A stretch of DNA of 64,000 nt from Spiroplasma endosymbiont of Nebria brevicollis (GTDB lineage: Bacteria; Bacillota_I; Bacilli_A; Mycoplasmatales; VBWQ01). The notes below the pieces were generated by a model that saw only the letters and a program-made list of their open reading frames with translations, searched no databases and was not told where the DNA came from. Location of the stretch: NCBI RefSeq assembly GCF_964030895.1, contig NZ_OZ034986.1, positions 1 through 64,000 of the forward strand, read 5' to 3'. Positions 1 to 10,365 of this stretch are shown here, piece by piece. How positions within the stretch are numbered: position 1 is the first letter of the stretch; every line of letters begins with the position of its first letter. The translations under genes were made by a program, and so were the position numbers.

Positions 1-1379
1 TGAATAATATTGATAAAACAAAAGAAACTTATCAAAACATTTGAAATAAAGTTAGAAATTTTTTGCAATATGACGAAATGATTGATCCAAGTATTTTTAA
101 TACATATATCAAAAATACTTATATTTTTGATATTTTTGAAGATAGATGTCTGATAATTGTTGAATCAACGTTTGCTAAAGAAATTTTGACTAAAAATTTA
201 TCTACTAAAGTTAAAGAATTACTAGATAGAATTATTCAACAAAATTTAAAAATTGAGTTTTTAGAATTAAACGAAGTAAAAAAACAAAAAATATATGAAG
301 AAAAAGATTTTGTTGAATTTAATAAAACTCAACAAAATAAAAAACAATTTCAATTTAGTAATTTTATTAAAGGTGATTCTAATAATGAAGCATTTCAATC
401 AGCTTTGTCTATTACTTTAGAACTTGGTAAATATTGAAATCCTTTATTTATTTATGGAAATTCTGGCTTAGGTAAGACCCATTTATTGCATGCTATAAAA
501 AATGAAGTAAATAATAAATACCATGGTGAAAAAAAGATACTTTACTTATCTTCTGAAGAATTTGGTCGAATGATTCCTGACATTATTAAACAAAATATTT
601 CTAATATTGAAAAATTTAAGGATTCCTTCAATCAATATGACGTTCTTTTAGTGGATGATATTCAATTTTTAGCTAATCGTAGTAAAACTAATGAAATCTT
701 TTTTCATATATTTAATAGTTTTGTTAATAAAGAAAAACAAATTGTAATCACTTCAGATAAACATCCTGATGATTTATATGGTTTTGAGGAACGAAATGTT
801 TCAAGATTTCAAAGTGGTTTAAGTGTAGGCATTGTTTCTCCAAATTTTGAAACTGCTTTAATAATATTAAAAGAAAAAATTAAATCTTTAAATTATGATC
901 CAACTATTTTTACAGAAGAATCTTTAAATTTTATTGCTTTAAATTTTAATAGCGATGTCAGAAAATTAGAAGGTGCTTTGAATCGATTAATTTTTTATAG
1001 CATTTTATATATAAAGCCAAATCATCTCATAGTTTTAGACGATGTAATGAAAGCTTTTAAAATTAATAGTAATTTATTAAAAGAAAAACTAACTATTAAA
1101 AAAATACAAAATATTGTTGTTGACTACTATAACATTCCTTTGAAATTGTTAATTAGTACTTCGCGTGTTAAAACAATTACTACTGCCCGCCATGTTACTA
1201 TGTATTTAATAAAAACTTTATTAAATGAAACATATACTAAAATTGGTAACGAATTCGGTGGTAAAGATCATACAACAGTGATGAATGCTTATAACAAAGT
1301 TAAAAAAAATATAGAAAACAATTATGAATTTAAAAAAACAATTGAAAAATTATCTCATCAATGTCTGAAACGTAATTAA
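1..1379 (+). CDS. dnaA: Chromosomal replication initiator DnaA (first base of start codon outside window)
   Basis: DnaA binds the boxes at oriC, opens the duplex and loads the replicative helicase. The frame is open from base 3. Bases 1-2 are TG, so an A just before the window would give ATG and a protein of 459 aa, the usual size. Walker A GNSGLGKTH lies near residue 154 and Walker B LLVDDIQFL near 216. The C-terminal DNA-binding helix-turn-helix has the signature GGKDHTTVMNAY near residue 420. The TGA at 435-437 codes Trp just before Walker A. Downstream lie DnaA boxes and dnaN, the standard origin layout. Identity is certain; only the start codon is inferred. Confidence 0.97.
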
Positions 1380-1564
1380 TCAACATTTTATCCACATTAC
1401 TTTACACACATTTTCCACATATAAAAAATTAAAATTTCCTTTATTTTTAAAGGAAATAAAAGATATTAACATTAATTAACATTATAATAATATTAATAAT
1501 TAAATATAATAATTAATATTATATTTTAATTATTAATTATTAATGTAGAAAACAGGAGAAAACA
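1380..1564. other. oriC: Probable oriC: DnaA boxes plus AT-rich unwinding region
   Basis: This intergenic region between dnaA and dnaN holds a consensus DnaA box TTATCCACA at 1388-1396, a one-mismatch box TTTTCCACA at 1411-1419 and a weaker match TTACACACA at 1402-1410, all in the same orientation. From about 1425 to 1545 the sequence is almost pure A/T and rich in TTAAT/ATTAA words, as expected of a DNA unwinding element. Further boxes upstream of dnaA would lie outside the window. The dnaN ribosome binding site (CAGGAG) is at its right end. Confidence 0.8.
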
Positions 1565-2755
1565 ATGAAATTTGAAATTAAAAGTTCTAATCTACTAAAA
1601 ATATTAAAAAAAATTATTAAAATCACTCTTTCTAATACTACTTATCAAGAATTATCATGTTTTTTATTAGAAATTGAAAATGACAAAATAGTATTTACTG
1701 CATCTAATGGAAATTTATCAATGAAAACAGAATTAGAAAAAAATGACGAATATTTAAAAATTATTAAAACTGGCTCAGTTTTAATAAATGCCAAAATTAT
1801 GTATGATATTTTTAATAAACTAGAAGATGAATGGTTTTTATTTGAACTTAAAATTACTAATTTAATCATTAGTAATTTTAAAAATAATAATAACAATGAT
1901 TTTATTTTTAAACTTAGTACTATGACAATTGAAAAATTTCCAAAAATTACTTTTGATAAAAAAATAGAAAATAAAGTATCGTTTAAAAAAACATTATTAC
2001 AAAATATTAATGATCAAATTGTATTTGCAATTAATACCAATAATAGTAAACCAGCATTAACTGGAATTAATTTTAAATTTTCTAATAAGAAATTGTATAT
2101 TACTGCCACTGATGGGTACTGTTTAGCAAAAAAAACAATTCCTTATTTAGAAGAAATAAAGGTTGATAATAAAGAATTTAACATTCCAGTTTATTTACTA
2201 AATGAAATTGACAAAATTACTAATGACTTAAATAAAAAAGTTAATTTTTATTTTGAAAATAATTTAAATTTAATTATTGAAATTGATAATTTTTTATTTC
2301 AAACTAGAATGATTGAAGGAACTTATCCAAATACTGATAATATTATTAAAAATATTTTAGAAAAAGATAAAACAATTATTGAAATTAATAATGTTAAAGA
2401 TTTTTTAAATATTATTGAATTATCAATTATTCTTTCTAAAAAAGATACTTCGCCAATAATTCAATTTTTAATAAATACTAGAACTAATGATTTTAAAATT
2501 AATTGTTTATCAAATAATGATAATATTGGTGAAGTTATTGAACAATTTAAAAAATTTAATATTATTAAAAATAAAAATATTGATGAACAAATAAAAGTTG
2601 TTTTTAATTCAAAACTAATTATTCATGCAATAAAATCATTTTATAAATGTAAAAAAATATCATTAAGCATTTCCTGACCAAAAAACTATACTATTATTCA
2701 AAGTGATGAAGAAATTGGATTATTGCAATTAGTATTACCAATTGGTGAAAAATAA
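1565..2755 (+). CDS. dnaN: DNA polymerase III beta subunit (sliding clamp)
   Basis: The ring-shaped clamp tethers DNA polymerase III to the template. The product is 396 aa, near the usual 370-400. The frame reads through a Trp TGA at 2675-2677 and stops at TAA 2753-2755. Clamp-like stretches include NSKPALTGINF in the middle domain and the C-terminal LQLVLPIGEK, which resembles the usual MP(M/V)R ending but lacks it. An AGGAG-type ribosome binding site sits 6-9 bases before ATG 1565. The position directly after dnaA and oriC supports the call. Confidence 0.95.
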
Positions 2756-2912
2756 ATATATTTTAATTTAAATTAAAATATAATAATATGTTAAAATTTA
2801 AGAAAATATAACAGGTGAAAAAATGCACAAATTAGAACGAAAAAAACTTATTGTTGAACTGTTAGAAACTAATGGTTTTATTAAAATTAGTGATTTATAC
2901 AAAAATAAAAAA

Positions 2913-2920
2913 TTAAAAAA
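2913..2920 (+). repeat. 8-bp target site duplication, left copy
   Basis: TTAAAAAA here is repeated at 3859-3866 on the other side of the insertion. IS1595-family elements typically make 8-bp duplications. Keeping one copy rebuilds the lacR frame exactly. Confidence 0.8.
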
Positions 2921-2936
2921 CGGACTTCTCCCCACA
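2921..2936 (+). repeat. Left terminal inverted repeat of the IS
   Basis: CGGACTTCTCCCCACA, the exact reverse complement of 3781-3796, directly abutting the left target duplication. Confidence 0.85.
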
Positions 2937-2955
2937 TGTACTTGTGGAGGAAAAA

Positions 2956-3777
2956 ATGAATTGAAATGAATTCAACAGAATATTTCAAACTGAAAAACAA
3001 TGTCTTGCATATATAGCAAGTTTGAAACAAAGCAAATGTATTAGGTGTTCTAGTTTTAATTTGAATACTTCTGATTTAAAAAGAATGAGATGTTTGAAAT
3101 GTCATCAAACATTTAGTATTCTCACGGGCACTATATTTTCAAAGTCCCAAACGTCTTTAATATCTTGGTTTTATCTCATCTTTAGATGAATAAACACCAA
3201 ACATGGAATTCCATCAACTGATGTTGCAAAAGAATTGGGAGTGACCTTGAAAACAGCTTGAAGAATGGGTCATAAAATCCGAAGTGCCATTGCTAAACAA
3301 AAACCTCAATTCATTGTTGAAGGGATAGTGCAAATAGATGAAATGTATCTTTCACATATGGGTTTTAAAAAACAAGGAAGATCCTTGTTAAACAAAACCT
3401 TGATTGTTGGCATTTATCAAAAAACAACCAATAATTTAATTGTGAAAGTATTGAAAAACGCAAACAGTAAAAATCTTTTGCAGTTTGCAAGAAACCACAT
3501 GTCTTCAAAGTGTGATGTACATACTGATTTGTGAAAAGGATATCGCGATTTGAAATCGGTTTTCACTAAGCATGAAACAGTTAACCATCAAAATGGCTAT
3601 GTTTCAAAAACTGGTGTAAATACCAACCAAATTGAATCAGTATGAAAACATATACGAAGAACATTTAAAACACATATCAAAGTTGCAAAACATCATGTTC
3701 ATTTATATGCAAAAGAATCAGCATATAAATTCAATAACATACCTAGTTTTGAAACTGTAATGCTATGTTTGATTTAA
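2956..3777 (+). CDS. IS1595-family transposase
   Basis: This enzyme cuts and pastes the surrounding element. Translated with TGA as Trp the gene is a full 273 aa with no frameshift. An N-terminal zinc-ribbon has paired cysteines (CIRC ... CLKC), followed by the family stretch SILTGTIFSKSQTSL. The catalytic domain shows the acidic residues in VQIDEMY and DVHTDLWKGY and the terminal NTNQIESVWKHIRRTF, typical of the ISXO2/IS1595 group. ATG 2956 has a GGAGG ribosome binding site. It is the only apparently intact mobile gene in the window, so the element may still be active. Confidence 0.9.
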
Positions 3778-3780
3778 AAC

Positions 3781-3796
3781 TGTGGGGAGAAGTCCG
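3781..3796 (-). repeat. Inner right terminal inverted repeat of the IS
   Basis: TGTGGGGAGAAGTCCG is the perfect 16-bp inverse of the left end. It is not followed by the target duplication, which begins 62 bases further on. Confidence 0.85.
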
Positions 3797-3802
3797 TAGA
3801 TA

Positions 3803-3858
3803 GGCTTTTCTCAGCATTTATGTGATAAAATTTAATAGTACATAAAGGGAGAAAAGCC
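3803..3858. repeat. 56-bp inverted-repeat tail, possible MITE or old IS end
   Basis: The segment begins GGCTTTTCTC and ends GAGAAAAGCC, and the arms continue imperfectly inwards (CATTTATGT against ACATAAAG). It contains TGATAAAAT, a possible -10, and GGGAG, a possible ribosome binding site. Its outer end is the true junction with the TTAAAAAA target duplication. Confidence 0.65.
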
Positions 3859-3866
3859 TTAAAAAA
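3859..3866 (+). repeat. 8-bp target site duplication, right copy
   Basis: TTAAAAAA, identical to 2913-2920; the lacR reading frame resumes immediately after it. Confidence 0.8.
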
Positions 3867-4558
3867 TATTTCACCAATGACAATTAATAGAGACTTAAAT
3901 GCCATGAAAAAAGAAGGTATTTTAGAAACAGTTTGAGGTGGCATTCAAATTCCTGGATATAATTTTTGAACTACACAAGAAACAAGCAGAGAAGAAAAAA
4001 TACAAATATCTAGTATTGAAAAAAATAAAATTGCTAAAAAAGCATCTGAAAAAATTAAAGAAAATGATGTTATTTTTATTGGAGCAGGTACAACGCTTGA
4101 AGAAATAGTGAACTTTTTAAATGGTAAAAATGTTACTGTAGTTACTAATTCTCATTTTATTGCGTTAAATTGTTATAAGTATGGTAATATCACTTTAATT
4201 TTAATTGGTGGACGATTAAGAAAAAAATCTGGTGCATATGTTGGAGAATTAGCAAATAAAAATATTAAAACGCTTCATTTTAATCATTGTTTTATTGGTG
4301 CTAATGGTATCGATCATAATGGCATTTATAATTCAAATCTTGAAGAAGGAACCATTAATGAAATAGTTTTAAATAACTCTGAAAATCGTCATATTTTAGT
4401 TACTAATGATAAGTTTAATAAAATAGATTTTGTTGAATTTTATAGTATTAAAAATATTCATTGTGTTATTACTGATAAAGAAATAGAAACAGAAAAATTT
4501 TTATCTTATAATTCAAATCTTAAATTCATAGTCACTTAATAAAGAAAAGGAACATTTT

Positions 4559-4993
4559 ATGAAAATAGCTATTGGTGCATTAGATGTATCAAAAGAGTAT
4601 TATGAAGAAATAGTAAAATTTATTGAAAAAAAATTAAAGTTAACAGTTTACTTGAAATTTATTGATAAAAATGTTGTAAAAGTTAACAAAAAAATCAACA
4701 GTTTATTAGAAAATAAAACTGTTGATTTAGCAGTTATGATAGAACCATTTGGAATTGTATCATTTATGATTGGAAGCAAAAATAAAAATGTAATTTGTGC
4801 ACAAGCATGTGATGAACTAACAGCAATCATGACTAAAAGACATAATAATTCTAATTTATTAATAATTGCTAGTGCCATTACTGGTTTAGAAATGGCAAAA
4901 CAAATTAGTAAAAATTTTTTAACTACACCATATGATGGTGGTAGACATCAAGTGAGGGTTGATATGTTAAATAGTTTATTAGAAGGTGAATAA
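4559..4993 (+). CDS. lacA: Galactose-6-phosphate isomerase subunit LacA
   Basis: LacA and LacB form the isomerase that turns galactose 6-phosphate into tagatose 6-phosphate in the cytoplasm. The 144-aa product has the RpiB/LacAB fold start MKIAIGALDVSKE, the core segment PFGIVSFMIGSK and the strongly LacA-like tail YDGGRHQVRVDMLN near residue 122. Its length is that of LacA (about 142). lacB follows after one base. The gene is open, but the lactose uptake genes beside it are broken, so its substrate may no longer be made. A general RpiB role is possible but fits less well because of the tail. Confidence 0.88.
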   Translation: MKIAIGALDVSKEYYEEIVKFIEKKLKLTVYLKFIDKNVVKVNKKINSLLENKTVDLAVMIEPFGIVSFMIGSKNKNVICAQACDELTAIMTKRHNNSNLLIIASAITGLEMAKQISKNFLTTPYDGGRHQVRVDMLNSLLEGE

Positions 4994-4994
4994 T

Positions 4995-5498
4995 ATGAAA
5001 ATAGCTATTGGATGCGATCATACAGTTACTAATATTAAGAATAAATTGATAAAATTAGTAGAGGCTATGAATCATGAAGTTATTGATTGTGGCACTAAAG
5101 ATAATGAACGTACACATTATCCGATTTTTGGTCGTAAAGTTGGTGTTTTAGTTGCAACTAATAAAGTTGACAAAGGTATCGTTTTATGTGGAACAGGAGT
5201 TGGAATTGCTAACAGCGTTAATAAAATTAAAGGTGTTCGTTGTGCTTTAGTGAGAGAACCTTTAATTGCACAAAAAGCAGTAAGTGATTTTGATATTAAT
5301 ATTATTGCTTTTGGCGGTTGAATTAATGGTATTGGTTTAATTGAAGAAATAGTTACTACGTTTGTTAATACTAAGTATAAAAATAAAAATAAAGACATAA
5401 TAAAAACAATTAATAATTTAATTGTTAATGAAAATTATCAAGATGATATTTTTAAAAAAGAAATTTTACTTTGAGAAGAAGGAAAATATCACGATTAA
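4995..5498 (+). CDS. lacB: Galactose-6-phosphate isomerase subunit LacB
   Basis: This is the partner of LacA. The 167-aa protein begins MKIAIGCDHTVTNIK and carries VIDCGTKDNERTHYPIFG, the active-site stretch VLCGTGVGIANSVNK and RCALVRE, all matching LacB. The frame crosses a Trp TGA at 5319-5321 and ends at TAA 5496-5498. An in-frame GTG at 4986 lies inside the ribosome binding site AAGGTGAA, so ATG 4995 is preferred. It is one base after lacA, implying co-translation. Confidence 0.9.
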
Positions 5499-5555
5499 AT
5501 TCATATTAAATATAAATAAGTTCTAAATAGAACCTTTAAAATTATAAGAAAGGAA

Positions 5556-5900
5556 ACTTTTTTTAAAAAAGAATTATTAAATAAAAAAGATACCAAAATT
5601 AAGGTAATAAGTGCTCAAAAACACGTTTTAATAATTTGTTATGGTTCTGTGTGGGTACGTACTTCAGCTATGTTTGCTGAGTCTGCACGTGTTGGGGCGC
5701 AATTAAAAGGTATTACTAATATTACATTTGATTCTTCAGCTTATGGTAATCATAAAATATTAATGAAAAATATGGACTTAATTGTTTTAGCACCACAGTT
5801 ATCAGTTAATATGGATGAAATTAAACTTGATGCTACAGAGTATGATTCAAATATTGTTGAAACTAGAGGTCATGAATATATTAAAGAATTCCTGAGCTAA
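5556..5900 (+). pseudogene. lacE: Lactose-type PTS IIB domain, probable remnant of LacE
   Basis: EIICB-Lac carries lactose across the membrane and phosphorylates it; its IIB domain passes phosphate from a cysteine. The frame contains LIICYGSVWVRTSAMFAE (candidate Cys), SSAYGNHKILMKNMDLIV, LAPQLSVNMDEIK and ETRGHEYIKEF, closely following the IIB part of LacE (YGAHREMLPEFDLVILAPQ region). The eight-helix IIC domain is absent. No ATG, GTG or TTG precedes the conserved part in a sensible place: after the Shine-Dalgarno AAAGGAAA at 5549 the frame starts with ACT TTT TTT. It is either a deletion remnant or a stand-alone IIB with a lost start. The start given here is nominal. Confidence 0.65.
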
Positions 5901-5902
5901 AA

Positions 5903-6404
5903 ATGAGAAGAAAAATGAAATTAAAAAATCATCATCAGATTGCTTGAATTTATATTATTAGTTTTTTAACTATTATTATTTTGACAACATTAATATTATT
6001 ACCTACAAAAATTTTAATTAATACCTCTTATTTATTAACACTTATATTGTTAATAATAATGATAATATTTAATGTTTCATTTTTCTACCTTCCATTTTGT
6101 TTTAAAAAATTTAAGTATCCTTCGATAAATTTAAAAATTACAGAAAAAAAAGATTTTAAACTTTATTAAACCTAAATTTTTATGAATAATAATTATTCCT
6201 AGTTTAATATCGGTTTTAATTGTTATATTTACAATTGTAATTTCACCTAATAATTTATTAAATGTATATCGAATTTTATTCTTAATTGGCTTTTGAATAG
6301 TAATGTGTATTATTAATTGTTTTTATTTGCTTGTATGTATTAAATTTTATAGTAATTATCAACCAGAAAAGCAAATTGATTTTGTTTTTAAAAGAAAAAA
6401 ATAA
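5903..6404 (+). pseudogene. Four-helix membrane protein gene with a frameshift
   Basis: The family is not recognised. From ATG 5903 the frame gives 88 aa with two hydrophobic helices (WIYIISFLTIIILTTLILL and YLLTLILLIIMIIFNVSFF), then stops at 6169. The sequence after the run of eight A at about 6144-6151 continues in another frame as FIKPKFLWIIIIPSLISVL, another helix pair and a basic tail ending at TAA 6402-6404. With seven A the two halves join into one protein of about 166 aa with four helices. It sits between the lacE remnant and lacF, so it may have been part of the same transcript. Confidence 0.55.
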
Positions 6405-6415
6405 GGAGAAAAAGT

Positions 6416-6746
6416 ATGACTAAAAATGAAATATCCGAAAAAGGATTTGAAATTGTTGCGCTTGCTGGTAATGCCCGTTCATCGTATTTAAAAGCCATTA
6501 AATTAATTAAAAAAAGAGAATATGAAAAAGCTAAAATGGAAATTAGTGAAGCAAATTGATATTTTAAAAGAAGCTTATCAATGTCAAATGGATCTACTAG
6601 CAAAAGAAGGTAAAGGCAAATATTCTGATTTAACTTTAATTATGGCTCATGGTCAGGATCATTTAATGACTACTATTCTATTAAAAGAATTATTGGAAAT
6701 TGTAAATCTTGATTTGTATCAAGATTTACATAGCATTCAAAAATAA
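6416..6746 (+). pseudogene. lacF: Lactose PTS EIIA (LacF) with a +1 frameshift
   Basis: EIIA-Lac is a small soluble trimer that passes phosphate from HPr to the IIB domain. The 5' half from ATG 6416 reads GFEIVALAGNARSSYLKAI ... EISEAN. The 3' half, in the next frame, reads DILKEAYQCQMDLLAKEGK ... LIMAHGQDHLMTTILLKEL, containing the phosphorylatable His of MAHGQDHLMT. One extra T at about 6558 explains the break. Rejoined, the protein would be about 109 aa, the normal LacF length. A clear AAGGAG site precedes the ATG. Confidence 0.85.
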
Positions 6747-6766
6747 CTACGAAAAGAGGTGTCGTT

Positions 6767-7580
6767 TTGAAAAAATATTAAAAACATTATCAATATGTGG
6801 ATTTACTATTATTACACCATTAAGTACAACTGCTTGTTCAACATCCAGAGTAATTAACTCTTTAGAAAACCCCCTAGTGGACATACTATTAAGGCAACTA
6901 ATCCACCAGTTGCAGGTTATAATAACACACAATATTCTGACATTACTTATTGAAGTAATGTCAGAATATCATCAAGTAATTATAAAAATATTTTTATGGA
7001 AAATCTGAATGCTAATTTACTAACACCATCTACAGATTTTAATTATTATAATATGGCTAATAGTGTTAATGGAAAAATTGATAAAGATGCTCATTTAATA
7101 ACAGGTGATGATACTACTAATGTTAATGTAGCAACGTTATTATTGGCAAAATATGAACTAAATTCAACTAAACCAAAAATTACTAATATTAAAGATGCTT
7201 ATAATCAATATGATAAAGATTTTGCAATAAACTTTTATCAACAAAGTGATACATCAACAAATAAATTTACTATTGAAAAAATTGAAAATAAGTATAATCC
7301 AGGTATAACATATAAATTATCATTTTTACTAAGTATTAGCGTTACAGATGAAGGCAATAAAGATGGTTTTGTTGGTGCACGAAAAAATGTTAAAGCTTCA
7401 ACAAATTTTAAAACTGATATTTCAGAAAATTATCAAGAGCGAACAAATCACCAATATTTAATTGATACTAACGATGGAAACTTAACAGGATATAATGAAA
7501 CAGATAATAAAGTTTATTATACAAATAAAAAAGACTTTGATTATCGTTTTGCTATCGATATTGTTTTCACTGTTGTTTAA
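6767..7580 (+). pseudogene. Lipoprotein gene with two single-base deletions
   Basis: A TTG start at 6767 after AGAGGTG fits a spiroplasma lipoprotein, but its frame ends at once. One base missing in the adjacent A run leads into ILKTLSICGFTIITPLSTTACS, a signal peptide with lipobox TTAC/S. A second missing base in the C run at 6870-6874 leads into a 200-aa secreted body (PSGHTIKATNPPVAGYNN ... ITYKLSFLLSISVTDEG ... FAIDIVFTVV). The body has no recognised domain; its beta-rich ending resembles the neighbouring lipoprotein. Both lesions are in homopolymers, so phase variation is an alternative to decay. Confidence 0.65.
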
Positions 7581-7597
7581 TTTAAGGAAAAAAGCAC

Positions 7598-8204
7598 ATG
7601 CGTTTACCTTTAAAAATTTTGCTTTCATGTTTATTAACAACAGTTTTTCCCTTAAACACGATTGCTTGTGGAATTCATTATGAAAGGTTAAATAAAGATG
7701 TTAACAAATGGGATATTGATTCAATTTTTAATAATTCTAATTTATTAAAATCCATTAATAATTCACTTCATAATTTTTATGAACCATGTTTTGTTAATAA
7801 AAATATTGAAAAAGCACATGTCCAAAACCCTAATGTTTACTTTTTAAACAATGCAAAAGGGGTTTATATTCCTGTTTTACCATTTGCTAACCAAGCAATT
7901 GTTAATTATGAAAAACATACTAATAATGGTATAAATGGTTTAGATAATTTAGAAAAGATTAAACAAAATATAAAATTTAGTTATCTGCAATTGGACAATC
8001 ATTCAGAAATTTATGTAAAACCTAATTCTAGTATTGAAAGTGGTTTATTTATTTACACTTGTATTTGATACATCACAAAACACACAAGGTTATCGGTCAG
8101 TTTCTACAACTTTAAACTTAAATTTAATTGGAATTAACGGTCCTGATAAATATTTTGGTATTCAAAATAGCATAAAATTTGGCGTAACTATTTCTTGATT
8201 CTAG
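7598..8204 (+). pseudogene. Second lipoprotein gene with a frameshift near its 3' end
   Basis: ATG 7598 after AAGGAAA begins MRLPLKILLSCLLTTVFPL and a lipobox with Cys in NTIACG, so the product would be exported and lipid-anchored. The first frame runs on past 8068 if TGA is Trp but then looks unlike protein. The next frame from about 8061 gives VFDTSQNTQGYRSVSTTLN ... FGVTISWF before TAG 8202-8204, a plausible outer C-terminus similar in style to the upstream lipoprotein. An extra base between 8045 and 8061 would join them. Function unknown. Confidence 0.6.
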
Positions 8205-8241
8205 TTTTAAAGTTTATTTTTTTAAATAATAAACTTTAAAA
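8205..8241. terminator. AT-rich hairpin after the lipoprotein genes
   Basis: Arms TTTTAAAGTTTATT (8205-8218) and AATAAACTTTAAAA (8228-8241) pair perfectly. No strong T run follows, so termination may be weak. It separates the lipoproteins from the gyrB promoter. Confidence 0.5.
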
Positions 8242-8248
8242 ATACAGG

Positions 8249-8276
8249 TTGTTTTAAAGCAAAAAAAATGTATAAT
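8249..8276 (+). promoter_or_regulatory. Probable gyrB promoter
   Basis: TTGTTT at 8249-8254 and TATAAT at 8271-8276 are 16 bases apart, a good vegetative promoter. Transcription would start about 8283, leaving a leader of roughly 125 bases before gyrB. Confidence 0.6.
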
Positions 8277-8349
8277 TTAATAGAGATATATACTAAAATA
8301 TAATTTTTGAGAAAAAAGATAAATCTTTTTTAAATTATTTTTATAAAAT

Positions 8350-10333
<1,984 letters not shown>

Positions 10334-10365
10334 AAATCAATAAAATATGATCCAGGAGTGAATTT

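Larger units (their letters stand above)
2921..3858 (+). mobile_element. IS1595-like insertion sequence, 938 bp, with a compound right end
   Basis: The element interrupts lacR and is flanked by TTAAAAAA direct repeats. Its left end CGGACTTCTCCCCACA (2921-2936) has a perfect 16-bp inverted copy at 3781-3796, just past the transposase stop. The element nevertheless continues about 60 bp further to 3858, where the sequence adjoining the target duplication is an imperfect inverted match to the left end (13 of 20 positions). The extra tail 3803-3858 is itself bounded by inverted repeats GGCTTTTCTC / GAGAAAAGCC. It carries one complete transposase gene. The tail may be the end of an older element of the same family. 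Confidence 0.85.
2823..4539 (+). pseudogene. lacR: DeoR-family sugar regulator (LacR-like) split by an insertion sequence
   Basis: DeoR-family repressors have an N-terminal winged helix-turn-helix and a C-terminal sugar-phosphate sensing domain. The first 32 codons (HKLERKKLIVELLETNGF...) stop at an insertion at 2921. The reading frame resumes at 3867 with ISPMTINRDLNAMKKEG, the DNA-recognition part, and runs to TAA 4537-4539 with sensor-domain motifs IFIGAGTTLEEI and FIGANGID. Removing 2921-3866 (element plus one target copy) restores a perfect frame of about 256 codons, so the insertion looks recent. It precedes lacA and lacB, so it was probably the repressor of that operon. The 3' half could still be translated from an internal start but would lack the first part of the HTH. 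Confidence 0.85.

Noticed and set aside
1645-1896. Open frame on the minus strand opposite dnaN
   Set aside because: Shadow of the real gene, with no ribosome binding site and biased composition. The other minus-strand frames opposite gyrA, ftsH, atpD and others were rejected on the same grounds.
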